This document shows, in pieces, positions 35,356 to 46,671 of a stretch of DNA of 64,000 nucleotides. The DNA is from Vibrio penaeicida (GTDB lineage Bacteria > Pseudomonadota > Gammaproteobacteria > Enterobacterales > Vibrionaceae). A program made the position numbers and the translations under genes. Every line of letters begins with the position of its first letter. Position 1 is the stretch's first letter. The notes beneath the pieces were generated by a model, which did not search any database, had not been told where the DNA came from, and saw only the letters and a list, made by a program, of their open reading frames with translations. Where the stretch lies: positions 3,224,001-3,288,000 of the forward strand of contig NZ_AP025144.1 of NCBI RefSeq assembly GCF_019977755.1. The letters are read 5' to 3'.

Positions 35356-36636
35356 ATGAAAGCCTTAGTGATTGGAAGTGGTGTTATTGGTTTAACCAGC
35401 GCGTGGTATTTAAGACAAGCAGGATTTGATGTCGATGTTATCGATAGGCAAGAATGCAGTGCATTGGAGACCAGCTTTGCCAATGCCGGGCAACTTTCTT
35501 ATGGCTACTCTGCTCCATGGGCTGCGCCTGGAATTCCATTCAAAGCCATGAAATGGCTATCTCAAACACATGCGCCACTTAAAATATCTCCACCGTTAGA
35601 TTCAAACATGATGGGGTGGAGCCTAAAAATGCTGGCAAATTGCACTGAGGAAAAATACCAACAAAACAAATCGAGAATGCTTCGATTGGCGAATTACAGC
35701 AAATTGAGCATGGCTGAATTACGGCGATCTCTCAAACTAGAATTTGAAGGAAAAGAGCTCGGTACATTGCAGGTATTTCGCAGTGCAGCACAAATAGACG
35801 CTGTCGGAAAAGACATGTATCTATTAGAAAAAAGCGGTATTCAACATCATCTGCTCAATGTCGAACAATGTATTGAAAAAGAGCCGGGGTTAGCAGCAGT
35901 AAAGCATAAGCTCACAGGTGGGCTGTATCTGCCCAATGATGAAACTGGCGACTGCTTTTTATTTTGTCAGCAGTTGGAACAGCATTGTAAAAATGCAGGC
36001 ATTCAATTTCACTACAATCAAGAAGTGAAATCGATTCAGCATAACCAAAAAGTGATCACCGGAATCACAACCACTCAACAAGAATTTCAAGCCGATAAGT
36101 ATATCGTAGCGATGGGCAGTCACTCAGCGCAATGGCTCAAACCTTTAGGGGTAAATTTACCGGTTTACCCAGTTAAGGGGTATTCCTTAACCGTTCCAGT
36201 AGAAAACATAGAGTACGCACCAAATTCAACCATCATGGATGAAACCTATAAAGTTGCCATTACTCGATTTAAGAACCGAATTCGAGTGGCAGGCACCGCA
36301 GAACTGGCTGGATTCAACCAAACCCTTCCGGGCAAGCGCACTCAAACAATCAATAAGGTGCTGACAGACCTTTTCCCCAAGGCAAGCAGATTATCGGATG
36401 CCGAATACTGGACTGGGCTACGCCCTATGACCCCAGACGGAACACCGATCATCGGGCAAACGCCGTTATCGAATATGTACACCAATACTGGTCACGGCAC
36501 ACTGGGGTGGACACTCGCTTGCGGGTCCGGGCGGTTGTTGGCCGATATTGTTGCCAATCAAACACCGGATATTGAGCACGAGGATCTATCCTACTCTCGC
36601 TATGCACGTAAAAAAAAATACGTAACGACACCCTAA
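35356..36636 (+). CDS. dadA: D-amino acid dehydrogenase (DadA-like)
   Basis: 426-residue FAD-dependent oxidoreductase. Dinucleotide motif VIGSGVIGLTSAWYL at residues 4-18, and FANAGQLSYGYSAPWAAPG, a DadA hallmark. Near the C terminus TGLRPMTPDGTPIIG and HGTLGWTLACGSG complete the FAD site. It oxidises D-alanine and other D-amino acids to 2-keto acids at the inner membrane. The gene after it is an alanine/glycine:cation symporter. No alanine racemase gene (dadX) is adjacent. Confidence 0.88.
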   Translation: MKALVIGSGVIGLTSAWYLRQAGFDVDVIDRQECSALETSFANAGQLSYGYSAPWAAPGIPFKAMKWLSQTHAPLKISPPLDSNMMGWSLKMLANCTEEKYQQNKSRMLRLANYSKLSMAELRRSLKLEFEGKELGTLQVFRSAAQIDAVGKDMYLLEKSGIQHHLLNVEQCIEKEPGLAAVKHKLTGGLYLPNDETGDCFLFCQQLEQHCKNAGIQFHYNQEVKSIQHNQKVITGITTTQQEFQADKYIVAMGSHSAQWLKPLGVNLPVYPVKGYSLTVPVENIEYAPNSTIMDETYKVAITRFKNRIRVAGTAELAGFNQTLPGKRTQTINKVLTDLFPKASRLSDAEYWTGLRPMTPDGTPIIGQTPLSNMYTNTGHGTLGWTLACGSGRLLADIVANQTPDIEHEDLSYSRYARKKKYVTTP

Positions 36637-36984
36637 AATATAGCGCTTGGCTGATTTCGCTATTCAAGGCATTAGACGACCTCAACAACAGGGGTAATGA
36701 AATTTAATTCCAAATAAGTGTTTTTTTACAGAATGAAAAGTACAACTTAATGAAAAAATATACAGAATCATAGTCGATATCTTTATTCTTTTTGAAAAAT
36801 AATAATTATACAAACCATCATTTCGCACAATTTATAGCCACTATATTGCAAAATATTAGCGATACGTGCTCTAACTCACGATAGCAGCAACAGTTAGATA
36901 AAAATATTAACAACTTAGTCACATTCAAGATTAATATATCGTTCGATTTTCACACAAACACAACATCAATATAGGGAAAGAGTC
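36637..36984. other. Intergenic region between dadA and the AGCS symporter gene
   Basis: 348 bp, strongly A/T-rich, no credible gene on either strand. The only firm element is the GGGAAAGAG Shine-Dalgarno just before the symporter ATG. Length and A/T richness suggest a separate, regulated promoter for the symporter. No terminator hairpin with T-tract was found after dadA. Confidence 0.6.
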
Positions 36985-38529
36985 ATGCAGTCACTCGTCG
37001 ACTTTCTTAATGGAATAATATGGAGCCCAGTACTTATTTACTTATGTCTGGGCGCTGGCTTGTTCTATTCCATTACTACTCGCTTTGTTCAGGTTCGTCA
37101 TTTTTCAGAAATGTGGCGTTTGCTTTTATCAGGCAAAAGCTCCTCTAAAGGCATATCTTCATTTCAGGCTCTCGCGGTTTCGCTTTCAGGACGCGTAGGT
37201 ACGGGTAACATTGCTGGTGTCGCTGCGGCAATCGGATTCGGTGGTCCTGGTGCAGTATTCTGGATGTGGGTAGTAGCTTTCTTAGGTGCCGCAACAGCCT
37301 ACGCAGAATCCACATTAGCGCAAATTTACAAAGAAGAAGATGAAGGTCAGTTCCGTGGTGGTCCTGCTTATTACATTGAAAAAGCGATGGGTCAAAAATG
37401 GTATGCATGGATTTTTGCTATAGCCACTATCTTCGCGTGTGGTGTTCTTCTTCCGGGCGTTCAATCAAACAGTATCGGTAATGCCGTTGAAGCCGCATTT
37501 GGCACGGGCATGATGATAGATACAGGTCTAGGTACTTACAGTTTCGCTAAAATCTTTACTGGCACCTTTATTTCCATCATTTTAGCGTTCATCATTTTTG
37601 GTGGCGTTAAGCGTATTGCTAACTTCACGCAATTCGTTGTTCCTTTCATGGCTTTAGCCTACATCGTCATTGCGTTTGTCATTATCCTTCTTAATATTGG
37701 TGAAGTTCCACGTATCTTCTCAATGATTGTTGGTGATGCCTTCACTCCAATGGCAGGCTTTGGTGCAGCCATCGGTTGGGGCGTTAAACGTGGTGTTTAC
37801 TCCAACGAAGCGGGTCAAGGTACTGGTCCTCACGCTGCTGCTGCTGCAAGCGTCGACCACCCTGCGCAACAAGGGTTAGTTCAATCTTTCTCAATCTACA
37901 TTGATACGCTACTCGTTTGTTCCGCTACGGCATTTATGATTCTTATCACTGGTGCTTATAACGTACATGGTGGTGCTGAAGGACAATTCCTCATTCAAAA
38001 TCTACCTGCAACAATCGGCGCTAATGGTCCAGTCTTCACCCAAATGGCGATAGAAAGTACGTTGCCGGGTGTTGGGAAACTGTTCATTGCATTTGCTTTG
38101 TTCTTCTTCTCATTCACCACTATTTTGGCTTACTACTACATTGCTGAAACCAACATCGCTTACATTCGACGTACGTTCAAATTGAGCGGAATGATGTTTG
38201 CGCTAAAATTGGTCATCCTGTCTGCGGTATTCTACGGAACAGTAAAAACGGCAAATCTGGCTTGGGCAATGGGTGACGTGGGCGTAGGCTTAATGGCTTG
38301 GCTCAATATTGTGGGTATTCTAATCATCTTCTTTATGGCAAAACCTGCACTTAAAGCCCTGAAAGATTATGAGCAGCAGCAGAAAGAAGGCGTCACCGAA
38401 TATACGTTTAACCCAATAAAGCTTGGTATTAAAGGAGCAACTTACTGGGAAGAAAAATACAAACGTAAAACTGGTAAATCACCGTCAACCGAAGAGTCGG
38501 CAGATGGCGTAGAGCAACCTTCGGTATAA
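36985..38529 (+). CDS. Alanine/glycine:cation symporter, AGCS family
   Basis: 514 residues, about 10-11 membrane helices. AGCS motifs: FQALAVSLSGRVGTGNIAGVAAAIGFGGPGAVFWMW spanning the unwound helix 1 region, GGPAYYIEKAMG, GWGVKRGVYSNEAGQGTGPHAAAAA. Takes up alanine or glycine with Na+ or H+. Long hydrophilic C terminus. The upstream dadA suggests supply of D- or L-alanine for catabolism. Followed by a bidirectional terminator. Confidence 0.9.
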   Translation: MQSLVDFLNGIIWSPVLIYLCLGAGLFYSITTRFVQVRHFSEMWRLLLSGKSSSKGISSFQALAVSLSGRVGTGNIAGVAAAIGFGGPGAVFWMWVVAFLGAATAYAESTLAQIYKEEDEGQFRGGPAYYIEKAMGQKWYAWIFAIATIFACGVLLPGVQSNSIGNAVEAAFGTGMMIDTGLGTYSFAKIFTGTFISIILAFIIFGGVKRIANFTQFVVPFMALAYIVIAFVIILLNIGEVPRIFSMIVGDAFTPMAGFGAAIGWGVKRGVYSNEAGQGTGPHAAAAASVDHPAQQGLVQSFSIYIDTLLVCSATAFMILITGAYNVHGGAEGQFLIQNLPATIGANGPVFTQMAIESTLPGVGKLFIAFALFFFSFTTILAYYYIAETNIAYIRRTFKLSGMMFALKLVILSAVFYGTVKTANLAWAMGDVGVGLMAWLNIVGILIIFFMAKPALKALKDYEQQQKEGVTEYTFNPIKLGIKGATYWEEKYKRKTGKSPSTEESADGVEQPSV

Positions 38530-38571
38530 GCGTTCGCTTTACTCTTACAATACCCAATAGGTACATAATAT

Positions 38572-38598
38572 AAGGGATAGTGCTTGCTATCCCTTTTT
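38572..38598. terminator. Bidirectional terminator between AGCS gene and satP
   Basis: AAGGGATAG-TGCTTG-CTATCCCTT with TTTT on the right and A/T on the left; ends both convergent transcripts. Confidence 0.8.
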
Positions 38599-38634
38599 AT
38601 TACCAATCCGATTTCCGTAACTTTGCAACCATTT

Positions 38635-39231
38635 TTAAGCAGCAATTTGTTCGGTATTGATTCTTGGTGAAGGCTTTTTCTCACCAATTGGCAAAATGGT
38701 TCTGCCATATTCGTTGTTGAGTACTTGAGCCATCGCAAAATAGATGGCACTCGCTCCGCAGAATATCCCCTCAAAACCAGCAATTGTGCCGATAAGCTCA
38801 CTTCCAGTGAAATCTCGAATTGCCAGTAACGCAAAAAGAATGGTCAGCGATCCAAACACTACTTGCTTTGCGATTGGGTAACACAGTGAACCGATAAACA
38901 TGAACGCCGTAAAGATTCCCCATAAAGTGAGGTACCACCCCATAAAATAATCAGGGCTTTTTGGTAGCCCTAGATAAGGTAGAACGATACAACCAACTAG
39001 CGTTAACCAAAACAAGCCATAAGATGTAAACGCAGTGGTACCAAATGTATCCCCACGTTTAAAGCACATCATGCCAACAATCACTTGGCTTAACCCACCA
39101 TAGAAAACCCCCATTGCAAGAATCATAGAATCAATTGGGAAAAAACCTGCATTGTGGATATTCAGCAAAATTGTGGTCATTCCAAATCCCATTAACCCCA
39201 AAGGGGCGGGGTTGGCTAGCTTAGTCGACAT
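38635..39231 (-). CDS. satP: Acetate/succinate permease, GPR1/FUN34/YaaH family
   Basis: 198 residues with six membrane helices. The family signature NPAPLGLMGFGMTT lies at residues 7-20, and FKRGDTFGTTAFTSYG and FWLTLV match SatP. Imports acetate (and succinate) with protons. Monocistronic between two terminators; 244 bp separate it from the guaA stop region. Confidence 0.9.
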   Translation of the reverse strand: MSTKLANPAPLGLMGFGMTTILLNIHNAGFFPIDSMILAMGVFYGGLSQVIVGMMCFKRGDTFGTTAFTSYGLFWLTLVGCIVLPYLGLPKSPDYFMGWYLTLWGIFTAFMFIGSLCYPIAKQVVFGSLTILFALLAIRDFTGSELIGTIAGFEGIFCGASAIYFAMAQVLNNEYGRTILPIGEKKPSPRINTEQIAA

Positions 39232-39424
39232 ATCTCATAACCTTCAAATTTATTAATAAAAAATACAGGAAAATTTTATAAGGTTTTGAGGCTTATTGTG
39301 ACAATAGCTTGTGCAAACTAAGTTTGTGGCAATGATCAGATAAAAACTTGGAGAGTCGGAAGCTTGGTGAGCAGGGGTTTGAGTTAACACAGGTTTGGGT
39401 GAACAGAGATTTGAATAAAAAAAG

Positions 39425-39455
39425 CTAAAAAAATGCCAGCGCGAAGGCTGGCATT
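39425..39455 (-). terminator. Rho-independent terminator after guaA
   Basis: On the minus strand AATGCCAGC-CTTCGC-GCTGGCATT followed by TTTTT; 20 bp after the guaA stop. Confidence 0.88.
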
Positions 39456-39474
39456 GGTATCTAGTGAGAGGAAA

Positions 39475-41028
39475 TTATTCCCACTCAATTGTCGCTGGTG
39501 GCTTACCAGAAATATCGTAAACCACACGAGAGATACCATCGACTTCGTTGATGATACGGTTAGAAACCTTACCAAGGAAATCGTATGGAAGGTGCGCCCA
39601 GTGAGCGGTCATGAAGTCGATGGTTTCTACTGCACGCAATGAAACAACCCAATCGTACTTACGACCATCGCCCATTACACCAACAGAACGTACTGGTAAG
39701 AATACCGTAAACGCCTGAGAAACTTTGTGGTACAAATCCGCAGCATGCAGCTCTTCAATAAAGATAGCGTCAGCGCGGCGCAGCAAGTCACAGTATTCTT
39801 TCTTGATTTCACCAAGAACGCGAACACCTAAACCCGGACCTGGGAATGGGTGACGATAAAGCATGTTGTATGGAAGACCCAGTTCAAGACCAATCTTGCG
39901 AACTTCATCTTTAAATAGTTCACGCAATGGCTCAACTAAGCCCATCTCCATGTCATCCGGTAATCCGCCAACATTGTGGTGAGATTTGATAACGTGTGCT
40001 TTACCCGTTTTAGATGCAGCAGACTCGATAACATCTGGGTAGATAGTCCCCTGAGCAAGCCATTTCGCATTTTTCAGTTTCTTAGATTCTTCATCGAAGA
40101 TATCTACAAACACGTGACCGATGATCTTACGCTTCGCTTCTGGGTCAGCTTCGCCTTCCAGCGCTTTTAGGAAACGGTCTTCAGCATTCACATGGATGAT
40201 ATTAAGACCAAACTTGTTGCCGAACATATCCATAACTTGCTCAGCTTCGTTCAAACGTAGTAAACCGTTATCAACGAATACACAAGTCAGCTTGTCGCCA
40301 ATTGCGCGGTGAGCAAGCATTGCCACAACCGAAGAGTCAACCCCCCCCGACAGACCTAGGATAACTTCATCGTCGCCTACTTGCTCTTTAATTCGAGCAA
40401 CAGCATCTTCAATGATGGATTCGGAAGTCCATAAACGCTCACAGCCGCACACGCCAAGAACGAAATTCTCTAGCATCTGCAGTCCGTTTTTCGTATGTGT
40501 TACTTCTGGGTGGAACTGAACGCCGTAGTACTTCTTCTCTTCGTTTGCCATAGCAGCATAGGGGCAAGTCTCTGTCTCACCCGCCTTTACGAAGCCTTGT
40601 GGGATTTCTACAACTTTATCGCCATGACTCATCCAAACGTCTTGAGTAGCTTCAAGATCTTTAAAGATTGAGGATTCACCAGAAACTTCAACTGCAGCGT
40701 AACCAAACTCGCGCTCGTCAGAAGTTGATACTTTACCACCAAGCTGTTCCGCCATGGTCTGCATGCCATAGCAAACACCCAATACAGGTACGCCAGAATC
40801 GAATACGTATTGCGGAGCTCGAGGAGAGTTATCTTCTGTTACGCTTTCAGGGCCACCAGAAAGAATAATGCCGTCTGGGTTGAATTCACGAATGTCCGCT
40901 TCTTCAACATCCCAGCTCCACAGCTCACAATAAACACCAATTTCACGGATGCGTCGAGCAACAAGCTGAGTGTATTGAGAACCAAAATCAAGGATCAAAA
41001 TACGTTGGTCATGAATGTTCTTAGTCAT
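39475..41028 (-). CDS. guaA: GMP synthase (glutamine-hydrolysing)
   Basis: 517 residues. N-terminal class I glutamine amidotransferase with nucleophile Cys in GVCYGMQ and catalytic HPEVTH; central ATP-pyrophosphatase with the P-loop [10 protein letters not shown]-terminal dimerisation domain ending TIEWE. Converts XMP to GMP. Second gene of guaBA, 81 bp after guaB. AAGAGACG precedes the ATG. Confidence 0.97.
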   Translation of the reverse strand: MTKNIHDQRILILDFGSQYTQLVARRIREIGVYCELWSWDVEEADIREFNPDGIILSGGPESVTEDNSPRAPQYVFDSGVPVLGVCYGMQTMAEQLGGKVSTSDEREFGYAAVEVSGESSIFKDLEATQDVWMSHGDKVVEIPQGFVKAGETETCPYAAMANEEKKYYGVQFHPEVTHTKNGLQMLENFVLGVCGCERLWTSESIIEDAVARIKEQVGDDEVILGLSGGVDSSVVAMLAHRAIGDKLTCVFVDNGLLRLNEAEQVMDMFGNKFGLNIIHVNAEDRFLKALEGEADPEAKRKIIGHVFVDIFDEESKKLKNAKWLAQGTIYPDVIESAASKTGKAHVIKSHHNVGGLPDDMEMGLVEPLRELFKDEVRKIGLELGLPYNMLYRHPFPGPGLGVRVLGEIKKEYCDLLRRADAIFIEELHAADLYHKVSQAFTVFLPVRSVGVMGDGRKYDWVVSLRAVETIDFMTAHWAHLPYDFLGKVSNRIINEVDGISRVVYDISGKPPATIEWE

Positions 41029-41109
41029 TTTCGTCTCTTAAGATCAAATAGGTTAAGCGATGAAGATGCGTATTGACACGCATCTTCAAGGTTAATTCTT
41101 TAGGGGTTG

Positions 41110-42576
41110 TTACTGACCAGTACGGTAGTTTGGTGCTTCTTTCGTCATCTGCACATCGTGGACGTGAGATTCTTTCATGCCAGCACCAGAAATACGCACG
41201 AATTCAGCTTTAGTACGCATGTCGTTGATTGTTGCGCTGCCAGTTAGGCCCATGCTTGAACGCAAACCACCCATTTGCTGATGCACAATTTCTTTCAAGC
41301 GACCTTTATAAGCGATTCGACCTTCGATGCCTTCAGGAACAAGTTTATCCGCAGCGTTATCAGATTGGAAATAACGGTCTGAAGAACCTTTAGACATAGC
41401 ACCAAGAGAACCCATACCGCGGTATGACTTGTATGCACGACCTTGGTAAAGCTCAACTTCACCCGGTGCTTCTTCAGTACCTGCAAACATAGAACCAACC
41501 ATCACACAAGATGCGCCAGCAGCAATCGCTTTACAGATGTCACCAGAGTAACGGATACCACCGTCTGCGATTACAGGAATACCGTATTCAGCGGCTGCAT
41601 CTGCTGCGTCCGAAATAGCAGTGATTTGCGGTACACCAACACCTGTAACAATACGAGTTGTACAGATTGAACCAGGACCGATACCCACTTTAACTGCACT
41701 CACACCCGCTTCAATTAGGGCTTTCGCACCCGTTGCCGTTGCAACGTTACCGCCAATGATATCGAGGTCAGGGAACGCAGCGCGAGTTTCGCGGATACGC
41801 TTCAATACCCCTTCAGAGTGGCCGTGAGACGAGTCGATAAGTAAAATGTCTACACCTGCATCAACAAGTGCTTTCACACGCTCTTCATTACCAGCACCAG
41901 CGCCTACTGCGGCACCAACACGTAATCGACCTTGTGCATCTTTACATGCGTTAGGCTTACGTTCTGCTTTGTGGAAATCTTTTGCGGTGATCATGCCTTT
42001 TAGTTGGAACTCTTCGTTCACTACTAAGACTTTCTCTACACGGTGCTCTTGCATCAGCTTTTGTACTTCTTCACGAGAAGCACCTTCTTTTACTGTTGCT
42101 AGACGTGCTTTTGGTGTCATGACATCTTCAACTTTCTTGGTCAGGTCAGTAACAAAACGTACATCGCGACCAGTGATGATGCCCACTAATTCATTGTTAT
42201 CTGCAACAACAGGGTAACCAGCAAAACCGTTTTCTTCAGTTAACGCTTTTACATCTTCAATCGTTGCTGTTGGCTCAACAGTCACAGGAGCAGTAACCAC
42301 ACCTGCTTCGAAAATCTTAACAAGATGCACTTGATGAGCTTGTTGCTCAATCGACATATTTTTGTGGATAAAGCCAATACCACCTTCTTGCGCCAGCGCA
42401 ATGGCTAGGCGAGCTTCCGTTACGGTATCCATAGATGCAGAGATCATTGGAATATTCAAAGTGATGTTTTTAGTCAGCTGAGTGCGAAGATCAGCAGTGT
42501 TCGGAAGAACAGTGGAGTGTGCCGGGACGAGTAAAACGTCGTCAAAAGTTAAAGCTTCTTTTGCGATTCGTAGCAT
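41110..42576 (-). CDS. guaB: Inosine-5'-monophosphate dehydrogenase
   Basis: 488 residues from ATG 42576 (GAGATA upstream), the same length as E. coli GuaB; the frame continues 14 codons further up but without a ribosome site. Barrel domain interrupted by two CBS domains at about 93-205; catalytic Cys in [15 protein letters not shown], then the mobile flap. Oxidises IMP to XMP with NAD+, the first committed step to GMP. Leads the guaBA operon. Confidence 0.97.
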   Translation of the reverse strand: MLRIAKEALTFDDVLLVPAHSTVLPNTADLRTQLTKNITLNIPMISASMDTVTEARLAIALAQEGGIGFIHKNMSIEQQAHQVHLVKIFEAGVVTAPVTVEPTATIEDVKALTEENGFAGYPVVADNNELVGIITGRDVRFVTDLTKKVEDVMTPKARLATVKEGASREEVQKLMQEHRVEKVLVVNEEFQLKGMITAKDFHKAERKPNACKDAQGRLRVGAAVGAGAGNEERVKALVDAGVDILLIDSSHGHSEGVLKRIRETRAAFPDLDIIGGNVATATGAKALIEAGVSAVKVGIGPGSICTTRIVTGVGVPQITAISDAADAAAEYGIPVIADGGIRYSGDICKAIAAGASCVMVGSMFAGTEEAPGEVELYQGRAYKSYRGMGSLGAMSKGSSDRYFQSDNAADKLVPEGIEGRIAYKGRLKEIVHQQMGGLRSSMGLTGSATINDMRTKAEFVRISGAGMKESHVHDVQMTKEAPNYRTGQ

Positions 42577-42668
42577 TTGCAATATCTCACAACAAGGTGT
42601 TAATAGGAATAAACCCAAGCTTTATCGTTTCGCATAATAAAGTGATTTGGATTTGATATTGCAGACGG

Positions 42669-42674
42669 ATTATA
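42669..42674 (-). promoter_or_regulatory. Putative -10 element of guaBA
   Basis: TATAAT on the minus strand, about 95 bp before the guaB start, after TGCG. The -35 is weak, so an activator or stringent control may be involved. No convincing PurR box was found. Confidence 0.35.
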
Positions 42675-42717
42675 CGCACAGGGCAATCGCTTGACCACAC
42701 ATTTTTTTATTTTTTAT

Positions 42718-42745
42718 TTGCAATCACCCCCTTGATATGTATTAT
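42718..42745 (+). promoter_or_regulatory. Putative promoter of xseA
   Basis: TTGCAA (42718-42723) and TATTAT (42740-42745), 16 bp apart, about 40 bp before the xseA start. Confidence 0.35.
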
Positions 42746-42785
42746 ATTGCCGCTAATTTCCATATTCACGCCTTAGAGATTAGTT

Positions 42786-44120
42786 GTGTCTTCTCTGACC
42801 AATAATAATATTTTCACTGTATCTCGTTTAAACTCGGAAGTCCGTCTACTGCTCGAAAATGAAATGGGCGTTGTATGGCTCGTTGGTGAAATTTCTAATT
42901 TCTCTGCCCCCGTTTCTGGTCACTGGTACTTCACATTAAAAGACTCCCGTGCCCAAGTGAAATGTGCGATGTTTCGAGGCAACAACCGTCGAGTAACATT
43001 CAAGCCACAAAATGGAAATCAAGTTTTAGTTAAAGCCCGCTTGTCTCTCTATGAACCAAGGGGTGACTACCAACTTATCATTGAAAATATGCAGCCCGAA
43101 GGCGACGGACGGCTTCAGCAAGAGTTTGATGAGCTGAAGATGAAACTTGCCGCTGAAGGTCTGTTTGCTCAAAGTTCAAAGCAACCTTTACCTGAAAACC
43201 CAACTCGTATTGGTGTTATCACATCCAAGACGGGTGCAGCTCTGCACGATATTCTAGATGTATTAAAACGCCGAGATCCTACACTGCCTATCGTTATCTA
43301 CCCTTCTATCGTTCAAGGAGATACTGCCGCTATCTCAATTGCTCAAGCGATTGGTAGAGCGAACGAACGCAAAGAGTGCGACGTGCTTATTGTTGGACGG
43401 GGTGGAGGTTCGTTGGAAGATTTATGGTGTTTTAACAATGAAATCTTGGCACGTACAATTGCCGCAAGCCAGATCCCTATTGTTTCTGCTGTAGGGCATG
43501 AGGTAGATGTCACCATTGCTGATTTTGTGGCAGACATGAGAGCACCAACACCTTCAGCAGCCGCAGAGTTAGTCAGTCGAGACAATAATCACAAAGTATT
43601 GTCACTGAAACAAAAGCGCCAACACTTACGTCAGGCAATGTTGCAGTATCTTACAGACCACCAATCTTCGCTCAATATGCTGGAAAGAAAGTTGGAAAGA
43701 AAGCACCCAAGCTACCAACTTCAACAGCAAAGCCAGAGATTGGATGATTTAGAACAGCGGCTGCGCGTTGCAATGAACCAAAGGTTATCAGGTAATAGCC
43801 GAACAATGGTGAATTTGGATCACCGGCTCGCATTGCACAATCCTCAGCGAAAACTCAATCAGCTTCAGAGCGAGCTCTCTAGCAGTAAAGCGAAACTTTT
43901 CGATGCAATGGATAGGCAGTTGTTACTGTCTCGACATCAATTGGCTCTAGCAGCCGAGAAACTGGACACCGTAAGCCCACTAGCTACATTAAAACGTGGT
44001 TATAGTATTACACAGCTAGAAAATGGCGATGTGGTCACTGATGCTAACAAAATTAAAACGGGTGACGTACTTATCACCCGCCTTGCTGATGGGAATATTC
44101 GCTCAACCGTTTCTGACTAG
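42786..44120 (+). CDS. xseA: Exodeoxyribonuclease VII large subunit
   Basis: 444 residues. N-terminal OB-fold (about 8-100, [24 protein letters not shown]), catalytic core with [12 protein letters not shown] and [28 protein letters not shown], then a long coiled coil (about 270-400) that binds XseB. Degrades single-stranded DNA. Starts with GTG after TAGAGAT, giving the standard N terminus. Divergent from guaB, as in enterobacteria. xseB is not nearby. Confidence 0.95.
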   Translation: MSSLTNNNIFTVSRLNSEVRLLLENEMGVVWLVGEISNFSAPVSGHWYFTLKDSRAQVKCAMFRGNNRRVTFKPQNGNQVLVKARLSLYEPRGDYQLIIENMQPEGDGRLQQEFDELKMKLAAEGLFAQSSKQPLPENPTRIGVITSKTGAALHDILDVLKRRDPTLPIVIYPSIVQGDTAAISIAQAIGRANERKECDVLIVGRGGGSLEDLWCFNNEILARTIAASQIPIVSAVGHEVDVTIADFVADMRAPTPSAAAELVSRDNNHKVLSLKQKRQHLRQAMLQYLTDHQSSLNMLERKLERKHPSYQLQQQSQRLDDLEQRLRVAMNQRLSGNSRTMVNLDHRLALHNPQRKLNQLQSELSSSKAKLFDAMDRQLLLSRHQLALAAEKLDTVSPLATLKRGYSITQLENGDVVTDANKIKTGDVLITRLADGNIRSTVSD

Positions 44121-44221
44121 TGCTAGTGCACTTCTAACTACGCGTAATTTCTGATCACTAACAAGGTTAGACCTTCAGTTTTCGTTTACATACAGCTTAG
44201 TTTTCTTAAACAAAGAAGCTT

Positions 44222-44458
44222 TTAAGCCACATTCGATTGTTTTTTATAGATAAAAGTAACTCGAGACTTGGATTTCAGTTCATTACAGCTTGGGCAGAAA
44301 TAACTCGCGGATCCGCATGCTTGAAGCTTTTCTAGAGATTGTTCGCAGTCTGGGCAGAACGCAAGCTTCTGATAATCTTCGGAGCAGAAATCGCAGTGAT
44401 ATAACCCACCATTCCATCTCAACTCGCTGTCACAGTGTTTGCATACATTATCATTCAT
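44222..44458 (-). CDS. yfgJ: Double zinc-ribbon protein, YfgJ-like
   Basis: 78 residues with four CxxC pairs (CKHC, CDFC, CPDC, CPSC), i.e. two rubredoxin-like zinc ribbons. Its position between xseA and der is the same as yfgJ of E. coli. Function unknown; a nucleic-acid or protein-binding role is possible. Starts with ATG after AAAGAT. Convergent with xseA. Confidence 0.85.
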   Translation of the reverse strand: MNDNVCKHCDSELRWNGGLYHCDFCSEDYQKLAFCPDCEQSLEKLQACGSASYFCPSCNELKSKSRVTFIYKKQSNVA

Positions 44459-45005
44459 ATCTTTACCCTCTTTACCACGAAGTACATCCTGATAATGAAG
44501 TCATAACTTAATACGTGCTTTGATCTGTATCAGATGTTAATCCGAACAAGGGCTTTGGGAACATTTGATCTTTCACGATTAAATTTTATTTGAGATATAT
44601 ACGTTCTAATCACATTGTAAGGTACGTATTCATGTTACTTTTCAACAATCAAACCGTAATATGTGACGTCAAGTTACGAATACAGATCTTTTCCGATCTT
44701 CCGCACTAGGACATCTGATCAGCGATCAGCATCAAAAAGAACATTTATATAACCACACCCCGAAAGCATAAGTTACATATGCTGTATTTGAATTTCAAGC
44801 AGATATAAACACCAAAAACAAAACCAAAAATAATACTTAACAGAATTTAATATTCGATCAAAATTCAATTGCCATTCGAATGTAAGTGAACATTACAACG
44901 TTTGGAATTACAGATAACACATTGTTTTTAAATAAATATATTTTAATGGGCATCTGTTTATTGGCAGATCCGACAAACAAAAATACGTTAATTGTCTTCG
45001 AATAC
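44459..45005. other. Long A/T-rich intergenic region between yfgJ and the der terminator
   Basis: 547 bp with no credible gene. It contains seven GATC (Dam) sites between 44522 and 44859, four of them within 43 bp (44685-44727). Several A/T-rich -10-like stretches are present. The leftward yfgJ promoter must lie here; a small RNA cannot be excluded, but no hairpin with T-tract was found inside. Confidence 0.5.
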
Positions 45006-45030
45006 AAAAAAGCGCCTTTCGGCGCTTTTT
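45006..45030 (-). terminator. Rho-independent terminator after der
   Basis: AAAAAGCGCC-GAAA-GGCGCTTTTT on the minus strand, right after the der stop; symmetric A/T tracts make it bidirectional. Confidence 0.9.
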
Positions 45031-45032
45031 AG

Positions 45033-46517
45033 TTATTTATTTCGATTTTTCATCATCGACATAAGTCGTTTGCGTTTTCGCTCTTGCGACAACGTAAGTT
45101 TATTGGACTTACCTTCAAATGGGTTGTCACTACTCTGGAATTGAATTCGGATAGGAGTACCCATAATTTCCAAAGAACGACGGTAGTAGTTCATTAAGTA
45201 ACGCTTATAGGAGTCTGGCAATTCATGTACTTGGTTACCGTGAACAACAATGATTGGAGGGTTATAGCCACCAGCGTGCGCGTATTTCAATTTCACTCGG
45301 CGACCACGCACCATTGGTGGTTGGTGATCATCTTGCGCCATTTTCATGATTCGAGTTAGAACAGATGTACCAACACGAGTCGTTGCCGATTTATACGCTT
45401 CTTGAACCGATTCAAACAAGTGCCCTACACCAGTACCGTGCAACGCTGAGATAAAGTGAATTCGTGCAAAATCGACAAAACCTAGGCGGCGATCAAGCTC
45501 TTTCTTCACATGCTCTTTTACATCAGTATCTAGACCATCCCACTTATTCACCGCAATCACAATGGAGCGACCAGAATTCAGCGCAAAACCTAATAGACTT
45601 AAATCTTGATCAGATATGTTTTCTCGAGCATCAATAACCAGCAGCACTACGTTAGCGTCTTCGACAGCTTTCAAAGTCTTAACAACTGAAAACTTTTCTA
45701 CCGTCTCATTGATACGCGTACGGCGACGTACACCTGCTGTATCAATCAGGACATATTCACGTTCATCACGCTGCATTGGAATGTAAATAGAGTCACGAGT
45801 AGTGCCTGGGGCATCAAATACTACGACTCGCTCTTCACCAAGAATACGGTTTGTAAGCGTCGATTTCCCTACATTAGGACGACCAATGATAGCCAGCTTT
45901 ATAGGTTGATCTTGTAAGCGTTTGAATTCAGCTTCCGCTTCTTCTTCGGTGTAATCCAGTTTTTCTTCCGGGTCTTCAAAGTCCGTGAGGTCTTCCAGCT
46001 CACCTTCAGCATTTGCAATGAGTTCTTCTGCAAATGGATTAAGTGCACGATCAATCAACGCTGCTACACCGCGACCATGAGATGCCGCAATTTGATACAT
46101 GTTTTCGACGCCAAGCTTCCAGAAATCGGCGCACGCTGCATCGGCATCAATACCGTCTACTTTGTTCACCACCAGCATAGCTGGTTTCTCTATTTTTCGA
46201 AGGTGCATCGCAATGGCTTCATCCGCTGGTGTTAAACCAGCACGACCATCAACCATAAAGAGAACCACATCAGCTTCATCAATCGCTGCCAGCGACTGCT
46301 GTGCCATCTTTGTTTCTACGCCCTCTTCCGTTCCATCAATACCACCAGTATCGATAACGATGAAATCATGTTCACCCAGTTTTGCCTGACCGTATTTACG
46401 ATCCCGAGTTAATCCAGGGAAGTCGGCCACTAACGCGTCACGCGTTCTAGTCAGACGGTTAAAAAGCGTCGACTTACCAACATTAGGACGCCCTACAAGA
46501 GCAACTACAGGAATCAT
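45033..46517 (-). CDS. der: Ribosome biogenesis GTPase Der (EngA)
   Basis: 494 residues with two GTPase domains, each with [10 protein letters not shown] (about 8-17 and 213-222), DTGGI/DTAGV and NKVD/NKWD motifs, joined by an acidic linker (about 168-205), and a C-terminal KH-like domain ending in a Lys/Arg-rich tail. Acts in 50S subunit assembly. Own promoter is expected because a terminator separates it from bamB. GAGGT precedes the ATG. Confidence 0.97.
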   Translation of the reverse strand: MIPVVALVGRPNVGKSTLFNRLTRTRDALVADFPGLTRDRKYGQAKLGEHDFIVIDTGGIDGTEEGVETKMAQQSLAAIDEADVVLFMVDGRAGLTPADEAIAMHLRKIEKPAMLVVNKVDGIDADAACADFWKLGVENMYQIAASHGRGVAALIDRALNPFAEELIANAEGELEDLTDFEDPEEKLDYTEEEAEAEFKRLQDQPIKLAIIGRPNVGKSTLTNRILGEERVVVFDAPGTTRDSIYIPMQRDEREYVLIDTAGVRRRTRINETVEKFSVVKTLKAVEDANVVLLVIDARENISDQDLSLLGFALNSGRSIVIAVNKWDGLDTDVKEHVKKELDRRLGFVDFARIHFISALHGTGVGHLFESVQEAYKSATTRVGTSVLTRIMKMAQDDHQPPMVRGRRVKLKYAHAGGYNPPIIVVHGNQVHELPDSYKRYLMNYYRRSLEIMGTPIRIQFQSSDNPFEGKSNKLTLSQERKRKRLMSMMKNRNK

Positions 46518-46611
46518 ATGTACCTCTACAATCTTATTTCTTAATGTAGCTATAGGTAAATCATTAGCACTAAAGCTTAGAACTTACCTATAACCACACT
46601 TGTTTAATTAT

Positions 46612-46649
46612 CAATAAAACGGCTCTTGACTGAGAACAGCCAAGAGCCG
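46612..46649 (-). terminator. Rho-independent terminator after bamB
   Basis: CGGCTCTTG and CAAGAGCCG form a 9-bp stem around 12 nt, followed by TTTTATT on the minus strand. It ends the rlmN...bamB string before der. Confidence 0.8.
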
Positions 46650-46671
46650 ATTGTGAATTATATCACGTTAT

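Noticed and set aside
38442..38834. 130-codon leftward frame between the AGCS gene and satP
   Set aside because: Crosses the terminator and is a shadow of the satP 3' end and the symporter 3' end.
42601..42720. PurR box ahead of guaBA
   Set aside because: The best match (GCGAAACGAT on the minus strand) lacks the second half of the palindrome.
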